This document shows positions 10,395 through 20,095 of a stretch of 64,000 bases of DNA, one piece after another. Origin of the DNA: Cryoendolithus antarcticus (lineage: Eukaryota; Ascomycota; Dothideomycetes; Cladosporiales; Cladosporiaceae); contig NAJO01000005.1 in assembly GCA_002077065.1 (NCBI GenBank), positions 992,001 to 1,056,000 of the forward strand. Reading direction: 5' to 3'. The position numbers were made by a program, and so were the translations under genes. How positions within the stretch are numbered: the stretch's first letter is position 1; every line of letters starts with the position of its first letter. A model generated the notes under the pieces. It worked only from the letters and a program-made list of their open reading frames with translations, made no database searches and was not told the DNA's origin.

Positions 10395-13300
10395 ATGTTC
10401 ACCCGCCTAGCGATCACCGTGTCGCTAGCCATCTTCGCCCTCACGCACTCAACCTGGGCCCAGAATGTCATCACCATTACGCAACACCGCAGCGTCTGCA
10501 GCGCGGTCTACACCTCCGCCTCCACAACGGTGACAGTCATTCAGTCCACGGTGACGGTCACCCCGTCCTCCACCTCCGGCGCGCCCTCAGCCTCGACCTC
10601 CGCACCCAGCGACACAGCCCTCAATGCTGGAGCCACATTCGCGATTGAGGTTGCGCCCGGCACATGGTTAACGCTAAACGGCTCCACAACCACAAACTCC
10701 TCCCTAGCAGCCCAATACACCATCAGTAATGGCGGCCTCTACAGTGCCACAACCGGCCTCCAAATCTCCGCCAACCCCAGCGACTCCACCGTCTCCCTCG
10801 CCCCTTCGGCGGCAGTAGGCAGCATCACATGCTGTTTCAGCTTTGTCAACGGCGTGCTCACATGGACGAATCAAGCTTTCGCCAATGGCGCAGCGACGTT
10901 CTACGCAAGTAAACTTGGGGATGGGGGAAGTGTGGTGGCGAGTTTGAAGGGGAGTCAGCCGCAGGGGTATGTGAAGGTTGTTGTGAGGGCTGCGGCGCCG
11001 CCGGGAGGCAGTGGTGTGGCGAGTGGGACGATGAGTGTCAGTACGAGTTATGTTATGCAGAGTATGGCTTCTTCGGCGCCGGCGGGAGGGTATTCGCCAC
11101 CGCCGCCTGCAGGTTACTCGAGCACTGGAGTCGCTGGGAGTTCAAGCCAGGGCGTACCGACGTTTGTGTACAGTCCGCCTGCTTCTGTGAGCCCGACTTC
11201 GACGACCGTGGGCGTGCCAGGAGGGTATAGCAGTGTGGCTGGTTCGTCGAGCGCGGTCAGCTCGAAGGCTAGCTCTACGTCTGCGGGTGCTAGTATGCCT
11301 TCTGGCTATCCTGTCACAAGCGCATCTTCAAGTTCGAGCTCGGTGAACACGCTCTCCACGGTCAGCGCGCCGGGAACACCGATTGGACCTGATAACCCGG
11401 GATACAGCCGATCGTCGACCAGCAGCAGTCCTGCCGTCATCTCTATATCTACGCCTGCAGGCTATGTCGCTTCGACCGCGAGCAGCTCTCGCACCACGGC
11501 ATCAACATCCACCATCACACTCGCCAGCGCGACTCCAAGCGCATCGAAATCCTCGACCGGTGGACCTTACATCGCAACGGAGAACTCAAGCCAGGCACCC
11601 GGACCCAGCTCTGCAGTCATGGCGTCGCCGTCGACATCCGCACGCGGCGGTCAAATTGCAACGGAGTACTCCAATCAGGCACCCGGCCCCAGCTCTCCCG
11701 CCATGACCCTTTCGTCCACATCGTCTCTTGGCGGGCAGATCGCGACCGAGTACACAAACCAAGCTCCTGGGTCTACCTTCGGAACCCCCGTTATAGCTGT
11801 CTCCTCTACTTCTAGAAGTAGCTCTGTCAACACCCTACCGACATATACTTCCAATGGCGTGCCGATTGGGCCTGACAATCCAGGCTATGGCGGATCAACC
11901 GTAGCAAGCAGCAGTAGTGCCAGTAGTAGCAGCTCTATGGGCGTGCCGCCGATATATGCGCCAACGACTACAAGTACTAGCAGCAGCAGCTCTCTGACTG
12001 TGCCTCCGATCTATGGTCCGACTACCACCATCACTAGCAGCAGCAGTTCTTCCGTGGCCGTGCCGCCGATCTACGGACCGACGACGACGACGACGACGGC
12101 CAGTAGCAGCAGCTTTCTCATGGTGCTGCCGATCTACGGACCCACAAATACGACTACTAGTAGTAGCAGCAGCTCTGCAGTCGGGCCTCCTATCTATGGT
12201 CCAACCACAACAACGACGACCAGTAGTACTGCGACCTCAAGCAGCTCAAGCAGCTCGAGCTCGGCCGTTATACCGCCACTATACGGACCAATAACGACGA
12301 CCACTACTTCCTCTACAGCCACTTCATCTTCAAGCAGCTCCTCGATCGTCCCGCCGATCTACGGCCCGACTACGACCACCTCCACATCTTCAACCACATC
12401 ACGCAGCAGCTCAACATCCTCACCATTCTTCTTTACGGACTACATGACCAGCTCCTCCCAGCCCTTCACCTCACCCCCAGCCTCTACCACCTCCTCAACC
12501 TCCTCCGCCACCCCACCCTCCAGCACAATTCCAGCATGTCCTTCCGGCAACAACACTCTCTTCTCCGACTCTGGTGGCGCAGTCTATCGCCTCCTCTGCG
12601 ACATAGACTCCCTACCTGGATCCTACAACAGCGCTGCGGGACCGAACTTTCAAGGCTGTCTGGGGATTTGTGATGATGACACGCAGTGCACAGCTGTGGC
12701 ATTCAATGGTCAGGTGGCGTATGGAGGGACTTGTTATTTCAAGACCAGCGTGCAGAGCTATGCGAGCAGTCCGGGGGTGTACTTTGCGCTTCTGGTCAGT
12801 CCGGCGCCGGCTGGAGGGGCGTCGAGTTCGGCGACGAGTTCTGTAACGAGTAAGAGCTCGACGTCTAGTACAGCTACTGCGATAGGACCTACGGTCACGA
12901 CTACGACGAGCTCGACGTCGAGCAGCATCACGGTGATGGGACCAACGATCACGACTACAACTACCTCGACTTCAACGTCATCGACAAGTAGCTCATCGAG
13001 TTCCCCGCCAGCTGCGACCGCCACAGGCACAAACGCCTTCACCTGCGCGGCCAACAACGGCCAAACCATCACTGACGCAGCAGGCATCCAATACATCATC
13101 TCCTGCGGCAGCGAGTCAAGCAGCGGCAGCTATGCCAGCTATGGCGCCACAACCTCGTTCAACGACTGCTTCAACAACTGTGACATCAATTACCAGGCTC
13201 CAGGAGGCACGAACTGCACTGCCTTCACCTACTTCGGCGGCAACAATGGTGTAGGCGGCGGGACATGCTTCGTTAAGAACGAGCTCGGTGAGACATTCTT

Positions 13301-14205
13301 GCCTGGAAATGCGCAGCTGGTAGGTGTGATAAAGATGGCGTACTACGTCGCACAGTCGAGCAGCAGCGTGGCGGTCGTGTCGACTACATCCACGACTTCC
13401 AGCACGACCAGCACCGCTCCGCAAACGACGACTAGCAGTGCGCCACTCTCCTCCTCCTCTGCATCGACCTCAACCTCCACCTTAACCTCAACAGGTCCCT
13501 ACCTCGTTCTCCCCTCCCCTACACCCTGCGACTTCGGCGACCCCCCGAATTACGACGAGGACGACTCGTACTGCGAGGTCGACTTACCTTTCAATGCGCA
13601 GATTTACAGCACGACCTCGCAGAAAACCTACGCCTCCACGAACGGCTATATTTCCCTCTTGCAAGGCTCATCACAATACTCCACGCGCCAACTACCGGCT
13701 CCAAACATCCCCAACAATACCGTCGTCCCCCTCTTCGATGACTTGTTCCTCTACGGTCCGCCGCCGACCGGCACCGGCGTGGCAGGCGCAAACAAGCAAG
13801 GCATATGGTATCAGATTCAAGGTTCGGCGGTGGTATGGGAGTACTACGTCGCCCGGGGCGGGGATGCGACGAGTGTTTATCACTTCACCGTAGCCTACGA
13901 CAGTAATCTGCCGGGGACGTGGCGGTACAAGTACTACTCCATCGGCACATCGAGGAGCGACGCGGGGGCTAATGGGGCAAGTGCTGCGGTGGGGATGCAG
14001 GGTTGTGAGTGCTGAACTTCTGTTTCGAGAGTTTGAGGGATGTCTGCTGACTTTCTGTGTAGTGGGTGCCAACGGAGCGGTGACAGCGACGCAGTACTCG
14101 TTTAGGAATAATGTGATTACGCCGGGACTGGTGTTGACATGTAGTGGGAGTACGAGTAAGTGCACAGCGGGGAGTCCGTCGTTGGTGACGGTTAGTATAG
14201 GGTGA
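10395..14205 (+). CDS. Secreted Ser/Thr-rich repeat protein with apple-like and NIDO-like regions
   Basis: Predicted extracellular or cell-wall protein of 1250 residues; function unknown. Exons 10395..14004 and 14063..14205. The ATG at 10395 was chosen because it begins a clear signal peptide, FTRLAITVSLAIFALTHSTWA. Residues about 80-200 form a conserved-looking beta-rich region starting TFAIEVAPGTWLTLNG. A long Ser/Thr/Pro mucin-like stretch follows to about 710, with two families of internal repeats. Two Cys-containing, apple/PAN-like segments lie at about 715-790 and 880-985, separated by more Ser/Thr spacer. The C-terminal 200 residues (YASTNGYISLLQGSS, PLFDDLFLYG, VVWEYYVARGG) resemble a nidogen-like (NIDO) domain. 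There is no hydrophobic C-terminal GPI signal. Heavy O-glycosylation and an adhesive role are inferences from composition. Confidence 0.8.
11571..11822 (+). repeat. Three 84-bp in-frame repeats (IATE-type)
   Basis: Three consecutive 28-codon units begin at 11571, 11655 and 11739, an exact 84-bp period. Each encodes a variant of IATExxNQAPGPSS followed by Ser/Thr spacer. The copies differ at many third positions, so the array is not brand-new, but its exact length conservation shows unit duplication inside the mucin-like stretch. Confidence 0.85.
11940..12375 (+). repeat. About seven imperfect PPIYGPTTT repeats
   Basis: Seven units encode variants of VPPIYGPTTTTTSSSSSS, with the PPIYGP core near 11947, 12004, 12064, 12128, 12188, 12273 and 12352. 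Spacing is about 57-64 bp for the first five and about 80 bp for the last two, where the Ser run is longer. Serine and threonine codons are mixed, so the DNA repeat is degenerate, but such arrays commonly vary in copy number between strains. Confidence 0.8.
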
Positions 14206-14562
14206 TCTCCGGGAAGCCTGCGTGGTAGCTGCGAATAGGATTTTATGTAGCTTATACTAGCATGTTTGGGATTCCCTGGATAGAACCTCCTGTCAGGTGA
14301 AGCTGTTTGATAGCGAAGGCAAGGAAAGAGATGTGAGCGCCGCAAAATCAGGGCGAAGGCTTCATGCGTGCCACCACCATATCTTTACGAATCTAGCTTC
14401 AACGAAAACGCCAGAAACGCCACCGCATAGACGACCAAGAACGAGCTGCTCACCGAATATCCCACAAAAATGCTCGTCTCTTCCAGAACTACCCGTCCAT
14501 GCCTCAGCACATCTGTTCCCGGAATCTATACCCACATCAAATACCCCTGTCCGCATCGATAT
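14206..14562. other. Convergent intergenic region
   Basis: This is the 3' flank of the secreted protein and of the oxysterol-binding protein gene, which face each other. No coding or repeat signal is seen. Confidence 0.45.
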
Positions 14563-16032
14563 CTACATAGCAGCATACTCCCTCGGCTCACTAATCCCAA
14601 ACTCCCCACTATGCAACCCCCTCATAACATCCCACCCCTCCTCAGTCAACACCGGCCGGCCTTTAGGCTCCGTAGCACCTGTGAAGAACCGCGGCTTCCA
14701 CTCAATATTCGCCGCCTTCCTTTCCGCTGCCTTCGCGCGCTGCTTCTCCTCCAGCTCCTGCTTCACCGTCGTAGCCCTCGCATACTCTTTCCGCATTATG
14801 GCATCAGTGACATCGTTCCAGAACCTTCGAGATTCGTTGGGGAGTTGGTGTTCAGCAGGTGGGCAGTTCTTGGGGTAAGGAAAGAGGGGCGCGACGTCTA
14901 CTAATTGGATCCGAGTTTCGGCAGGGGAGGATTTGAAGGCGCCAGGGCCGGGGGAGAAGTAGACTTGGTTCTGCCAGGAGCCGTCGATGCGGCCTAGCAC
15001 ATCCTTGTCCGCCACGTCTTTGATTCGTATGAGGGTGTCCTTTTCGGGGTCTGCAGTGCGGTAGATGACGCCTTCGACTTTGTTCTGCGTCTTGCCGAAG
15101 TAGCCTTCCTCCAGGTAATGTAGGATGACTTTCAGACCGGTGCGTTGGCAGGTTACGAAACAGGTATCTGCTACTGTAATGTTCAGGTTGCCGCGCAGGA
15201 AACCTCCGAGGTAGGCAGCGGGATGTGTGAGTCTGTAGGTCTCGTCTTCGTGGTTGTGTAGCTTCACGAAGATGCCCTCGTTGAACTCGCCTGGCGTTAC
15301 TCGCACAGATGTGCCCGTGAATTTCGCGGAGAGCTGGTCGAAGCCATATGCCGAGACGCCCTTTTCGGGACATGCGACGTAGTAGGCGCTGACAGGAGGG
15401 TGGTGGGAGGTCTGTTCCGTAAGATACGAGATCTTGACCTTCTGGCCTGGCGTGCTGGTCTGGCCCTCCAATGCTGCTGGAGGTGGCTTCTCTTCGTTCC
15501 CCAGCAGACTGGGCAAGCTGTCTTCAATCTCCCATGTACACCGGAAGAACTCGCCTAGTGTGCTGTTGTAGGGCTTGCAGGGCTTGCCCTTGACGTATTT
15601 CAGATCCTTGGTGAACCAAAAGCGCAAGCAGGCTAGCATTCGGCCAAGCTCATCCTTGCTGTCTCCGATGGCGGCGAAGGTGTCGGGTCGGTCGAGGTAG
15701 TGCCAGTATTCGAGATTGGGTATGGGTTCCATAAGCTGTGCTGGGAGGGAGAAGCGGACGGCGGCCATGTCACTGACACCGATGAAGCGCTTGAGGATGC
15801 CGAGGAAGGTCTTGAGCTTCGAGGAGTCGCTGGTGGTTTGGCCATCTTTAGGTATGTCTTTGTAGTCATCCTTACTTGCTGCGCCGGGTATGGGTGTAGA
15901 AGTTCCTGATGTTGTGGCAGAGGGGGGTGTCGGAGGTCCAGACGTTGAGGCGTCGCTGGTTGTGCTGTGGTCGGATTTGTTCATGCCCTTCATCTCGGGC
16001 GTGGACGGCGTCGAGCTCTTGAGGAGTCCCAT
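14563..16032 (-). CDS. Oxysterol-binding protein-related lipid transfer protein
   Basis: Member of the OSBP/Osh family, which carry sterol or PI4P between membranes at contact sites. A single exon encodes 489 residues. An N-terminal Ser/Thr/Pro-rich leader of about 75 residues precedes the lipid-binding ORD, which contains KPYNSTLGEFFRC, the family fingerprint as EQTSHHPPVSAYY (about residues 204-216), YLGGFLRGNLNI and the C-terminal NESRRFWNDVTDAI. The usual fingerprint is EQVSHHPP, so one Val is Thr here. There is no PH or ankyrin domain, so it belongs to the short, Kes1/Osh4-like architecture. The frame is open upstream to a GTG at 16086, but the first ATG is at 16032. Confidence 0.9.
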   Translation of the reverse strand: MGLLKSSTPSTPEMKGMNKSDHSTTSDASTSGPPTPPSATTSGTSTPIPGAASKDDYKDIPKDGQTTSDSSKLKTFLGILKRFIGVSDMAAVRFSLPAQLMEPIPNLEYWHYLDRPDTFAAIGDSKDELGRMLACLRFWFTKDLKYVKGKPCKPYNSTLGEFFRCTWEIEDSLPSLLGNEEKPPPAALEGQTSTPGQKVKISYLTEQTSHHPPVSAYYVACPEKGVSAYGFDQLSAKFTGTSVRVTPGEFNEGIFVKLHNHEDETYRLTHPAAYLGGFLRGNLNITVADTCFVTCQRTGLKVILHYLEEGYFGKTQNKVEGVIYRTADPEKDTLIRIKDVADKDVLGRIDGSWQNQVYFSPGPGAFKSSPAETRIQLVDVAPLFPYPKNCPPAEHQLPNESRRFWNDVTDAIMRKEYARATTVKQELEEKQRAKAAERKAANIEWKPRFFTGATEPKGRPVLTEEGWDVMRGLHSGEFGISEPREYAAM

Positions 16033-16690
16033 GGCTGGACTGCTGTGTATGTGAACAAATGAGATGGTTATTGCACTCTCGTCCACGCCAACAACTTGCT
16101 GTTTCGGATGCTGCGATTGCTCTGCCTTGTTACAGCTCTTGACTCGATCTCAATCGGTCTGGTAGCCCTACCAACCTACGTCACTCTGAGCAGCCCCACG
16201 TGCGGTTGGCGACGGCGTGGCAGAGCAAGTGCCAAGGCAGGCGAGATAGCAAGGCAGGTGAGTACGTGGAATATGTCGTGAGCGTAGAGGACAAGATGTC
16301 ACCCTTCTATCACGTCGTTGAAGACTTGTCGTTGCGATAACGCGCCTGACTTGGGCATGTCATGCAGCGATTCTCAAGCTTGTCTCAGGTCCAATCACCG
16401 AACCACGATCATGCACCCCGCCATGGGATAGGGATCACTGTTGAGACATCCATATCTCGCGGCCTTACGTTGGACATCTCCCGGAATGCCAATTATGGTG
16501 CTGATCGTATCTGGTGAGCTGTAAAACAAGCAGCGGGGGTATGGGCACGACGAGAGGACAGTTATGTTCACTAACCCCTCAAGCGGTGTCTATCGACTAT
16601 ATCTTGAGCATGCAGGTACCCTTTCGCCCGTGTTCGGATAGGTCTGTACCAATGGTACGACACGACCGCGTCAAGAGAGCACAAGCTTGC
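16033..16690. other. Intergenic region between two minus-strand genes
   Basis: This space holds the promoter of the oxysterol-binding protein gene and the 3' flank of the CUE-domain gene. No supported gene or repeat is visible. Confidence 0.45.
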
Positions 16691-18682
16691 TCACCCCGGG
16701 AACCCACCCCTCGCCATCTTCCTCGCCCTCCCATCCCTTCGATTATGGTTCGCCCGACTACCCTTACTAGCCTCCTTCCTCCTCTGCGCATTAGCCGTAG
16801 CGGGATCACTCGAAGGCCCAGCCACACTTGCTCCACCACCCCTTCCACCCCGCCCTCTCCCTCTGCCTCGTCCAATGAACCCGCCCCTCACGTTCTCCTG
16901 CGGTACGTCTGAGTCCTCCGTCTCAGTCCCAGCAGGCGAATCACGATACGCCGTCCGCGCGACGTCAGCTTGCCTGCCATCGAAGGCAGAAGACTGTGTT
17001 TCGAGCTTGCGCAGTCGTCGCGGGTCACGCTGGAGCATGATCGCCCAGCCCTCGATCGCTTCGTCCGTCATACCAGTTTCTTTCTTCAGCGCTGCTCGGG
17101 CCTGGCCTCGCCGCACATCTTGCGTCCGCCCGAAGAGCTCAGGTCGATCTTTGTAAGCTGTGAAAAGCGCAGCATCGTTCTCCTCCTGCGTCACTTTCGC
17201 AGCCGGACCAGGCTCGCCGTCAGGATGCGCCGTATCGACTGTGCCCCCTACGTCTTCTACGTCGTAAGTGTCGTCGCGCTCATCATCGTCTGAGTCAAAG
17301 GCTGCGAGCGCCGAGAGAATGGCAGCTTTATTGCCTGTGGATGTGGAGACATCGGCAACTTTGTCTTTCTTCCCCATGTGGAGGCGTGAAGTGTCGAACT
17401 CGAGACGATCGAGATCGTCATTGTCGTAGACGTTGCGGCGTGAGGGCAGTTGGTGGGTAGATGGTGGAGGCGTGGATCGTGGCGCAAGGTGATCGATAGC
17501 CTGCTGCGGATCGACTCGGTGTGGTACAGACTGCTCCGTTCTGTCCAGGGAGTCGAGGTGCGGAGATAGTGAGTTGTCGAGCAGATGTGCAGTGACTTGC
17601 TCCACGTCGTCATCATATGCATCTAGCAAGCGCATCACAAAGCCAGACCCAAGGTCGGGGAACAGGTCCTGCACTTGCGTGACTAGGCTCATACGATGCA
17701 TGTGTAGCTCGTCATGATGGTCGGCCTTACTGTTACCAGGTTTACGGAGCGAGCGGGAGCGCTTTTTCGTCCTCGCAATGCTAGGTGCACGGAAGGTTTC
17801 CAGGCTTTCAATGAGTTTCATCAGCCGTTCCGGGGACTTCTCTCCAACAGAACGTTGTAGTTTTGCTAATAGTGGTGTGTTTGTCACCAAGTCTGCTAGT
17901 AACGATTGATTGGGTGGCCGTCCCTCAAGCTGTGTCTTCAGACTGTACAGATGATCTGCGACCATGGCGCTGTTGCCCGCTGCACCACTCAACGATCCTG
18001 TGAGTCCGAGATACACGGTCATCACGATAGCTTTACGGGTCCGCTCGGTCGTTGTATTGGTATAAGCGGCGACGAATGAGTCAAGAAGATCCGAGCCGGT
18101 CATGATCACCGTGGCCACTTGGGACGACATTCGTAGGATTGGGGCAAGCACAGCAAGTTGCGATTCTACTGCGTCGGGAGTAGGCGAATCCAGTATGCGT
18201 ATGAGACCCTGCTTGCTGCTCTGCAACAATTTCTCCACAGCCACCGCCTTCCGTTTCCATATTGACTTAAGTAAGTCCGGTAATCGTGAACTCAGCAGAT
18301 ACGCTCGACATAGCTCCGAAAGGAACTCGAGATCCAACAAGCGACCTAGATCGTCTACTTCCAAGAATGCTCGCCGTACCAGCGCAAGTGTCGTTCTACT
18401 CAGCGCTCGCGCCTTTGGAGTTCGTAGTAATCCATCACTTTGCTCAATGTGAGCGAGCTCGTGGCAATGCGATCTCAAGTATGGACTGAGTGAGCCATTG
18501 GTAAGGGATTGCTGGAACTGTGTTGTTGTTGACGCAAGGTATATCTCGGCCAGGGTGATCCAAGCATCTAAGCAGGCTTCCCATTCAGCAGACTCCAGAC
18601 TCAATCGCACGGATGATGGAGGGATTGCAGCCAGAGGCGGGAGAGTCGTGAATCCTTGTTGCTGTTTGGCGGACATGATCAT
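16691..18682 (-). CDS. CUE3: CUE-domain protein, Cue3/ASCC2-like
   Basis: Likely orthologue of yeast Cue3 and animal ASCC2, the ubiquitin-binding subunit of the ribosome-quality-control trigger complex that splits stalled ribosomes. A single exon encodes 663 residues. The N-terminal half is a helical ASCC2-like region (LTLAEIYLA-type helices, DLGRLLDLEFLSELCRAYLL). A CUE domain lies near residues 330-370 (VQDLFPDLGSGFVMRLLDAY, then DVEQVTAHLLD). An acidic linker follows, and the tail is a basic RGG-like stretch (GRGRGRGRGGRGGG) that could bind RNA. Two ATG codons lie six bases apart (18682 and 18676) and either could be used. Assignment rests on the CUE position plus the N-terminal region, so it is good but not certain. 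Confidence 0.8.
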   Translation of the reverse strand: MIMSAKQQQGFTTLPPLAAIPPSSVRLSLESAEWEACLDAWITLAEIYLASTTTQFQQSLTNGSLSPYLRSHCHELAHIEQSDGLLRTPKARALSRTTLALVRRAFLEVDDLGRLLDLEFLSELCRAYLLSSRLPDLLKSIWKRKAVAVEKLLQSSKQGLIRILDSPTPDAVESQLAVLAPILRMSSQVATVIMTGSDLLDSFVAAYTNTTTERTRKAIVMTVYLGLTGSLSGAAGNSAMVADHLYSLKTQLEGRPPNQSLLADLVTNTPLLAKLQRSVGEKSPERLMKLIESLETFRAPSIARTKKRSRSLRKPGNSKADHHDELHMHRMSLVTQVQDLFPDLGSGFVMRLLDAYDDDVEQVTAHLLDNSLSPHLDSLDRTEQSVPHRVDPQQAIDHLAPRSTPPPSTHQLPSRRNVYDNDDLDRLEFDTSRLHMGKKDKVADVSTSTGNKAAILSALAAFDSDDDERDDTYDVEDVGGTVDTAHPDGEPGPAAKVTQEENDAALFTAYKDRPELFGRTQDVRRGQARAALKKETGMTDEAIEGWAIMLQRDPRRLRKLETQSSAFDGRQADVARTAYRDSPAGTETEDSDVPQENVRGGFIGRGRGRGRGGRGGGASVAGPSSDPATANAQRRKEASKGSRANHNRRDGRARKMARGGFPG

Positions 18683-19063
18683 GGATACACTCTCCTCTCA
18701 GTGGATAGAAGGGAACGATCTACGCAATCGCAACCATCTCTATCGGTTTATGGCCAGTCCATAGATATCACAAGATGCATGTCATATGCGATCACCAACT
18801 GGTCGGATCAAGTTTAGCTCACGGACAGTCCCGTGAAGTCTTGGCAGTTGCGCCGAATATTGAACGACTTCGAAGCCCCATTGCGACAACAGGCTTCCTT
18901 TCTGCACCGATTATCACTTTGCCGGAACTGCCAGTACAGTCCGAGGTACGCTCGCCTCTCATCCCCTGCCCCTCCCGCCCACTAACACCACCCTAGTCGT
19001 AGTCGGCCACCCGCACATTCCCACCATCCCACCCCACCAACAACTCCCCACCACATCGCAACC
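18683..19063. promoter_or_regulatory. Divergent CUE3-RPS20 promoter region
   Basis: This 381-bp space separates divergent start codons. Its right part is strongly pyrimidine-rich, as is usual before fungal ribosomal protein genes, and contains a probable leader intron annotated separately. Confidence 0.55.
18946..18996 (+). other. Probable 5' UTR intron of RPS20
   Basis: A 51-nt segment with a GTACG donor, a perfect ACTAAC branch sequence at about 18981-18986 and a CCCTAG acceptor lies 67 bp before the RPS20 start codon. Leader introns are common in fungal ribosomal protein genes. No transcript evidence is available. Confidence 0.5.
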
Positions 19064-19476
19064 ATGTCCTACGACGCCAAGAAGGTCCAGCAAGGCGAGC
19101 AAGCCAAGATCCACAAGATCCGCATCACCCTCACCTCGCGCAAAGTCTCGTCCCTCGAGAAAGTCTGCACCGAGCTCATCGACCGCGCCAAGTCCAAGGA
19201 CTTGCGCGTGAAGGGCCCCGTGCGCCTGCCGACGAAGAACTTGAAGGTTTCTACGCGCAAGACGCCTTGCGGAGAGGGAAGTAAGACGTGGGATATGTTT
19301 GAGATGAGGTGAGTTTGCCGAGTTGAAAGGGAGAAGGGGTCCTGGGATGCGTGCTGACTGGAGGGAACAGGATCCACAAGCGTCTGATCGATCTCAATGC
19401 GCCCACTGAGGTTGTCAAGCAGATCATTATCAACATTGAGGCTGGTGTTGAGGTCGAGGTTACGATCGCCGCCTAA
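19064..19476 (+). CDS. RPS20: 40S ribosomal protein S20 (uS10)
   Basis: Small-subunit ribosomal protein of the 40S head. Two exons, 19064..19308 and 19371..19476, with a 62-nt GTGAGT/AACAG intron, give 116 residues, the normal size. Exon 1 carries [39 protein letters not shown] and [10 protein letters not shown]. Exon 2 carries [18 protein letters not shown] and the C-terminal [15 protein letters not shown]. All are hallmark uS10 segments. The intron splits the conserved RIHKRLID motif, and the junction codon AGG is restored exactly. Confidence 0.97.
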
Positions 19477-20095
19477 GCGTTCAGCTCAGATTCGCTTCGC
19501 AAACCCAGAGCAAGAAATTGTGAACTAGATACTGCAGTCCATCCAACATTAGAACCACACAGTCGTCTCATATGCCCGCCGAACTGCACGCACAGTCTGA
19601 CGCTCTGCACGCCTTGTGGAGGCCAGCGGATCGGACGTGTTGGATCTCGTCCGATGACCCTTGCCCTGAGCATGAACCTACTCTTTTGTCGTGATCCACT
19701 TCCATTTGTCGACGAGAAAAACTTGTGTCATGGCAAGAGACAAGTGAAGAGTAAAAAGTCACATTGTATTCCTATCGTCTTCTCGCCCACTCCCAGGCAG
19801 AGCCGCCCCTGCTCTCCACCTTATTGCATGCCCAAGAGCAATGACACCACCTGCCAAACGCACACCAGCCCCTTTCAGTGCAGCCAACCTTTCCAGCCAA
19901 GTACACACGCCCGCGCGCGCCAAAGCCCACTGGTGACAAAGACGCAACAGAAACTCAGTACCCTCGAAAACGCCACTCCCATCATGCCTGCCCTACGCTC
20001 CGCCAGCCGCGAAGAAGTTTGACTTTCCAAATACCCAATCCACTCCGATTCCCTCCCTCATATTGAGAAAGAGGAAGTCCGCCTTCGCCGCTTCC
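19477..20095. other. Convergent intergenic region RPS20 / CCR4
   Basis: This 619-bp space holds the 3' flanks of two convergent genes. Open frames on both strands are short and lack family signatures. Confidence 0.45.
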
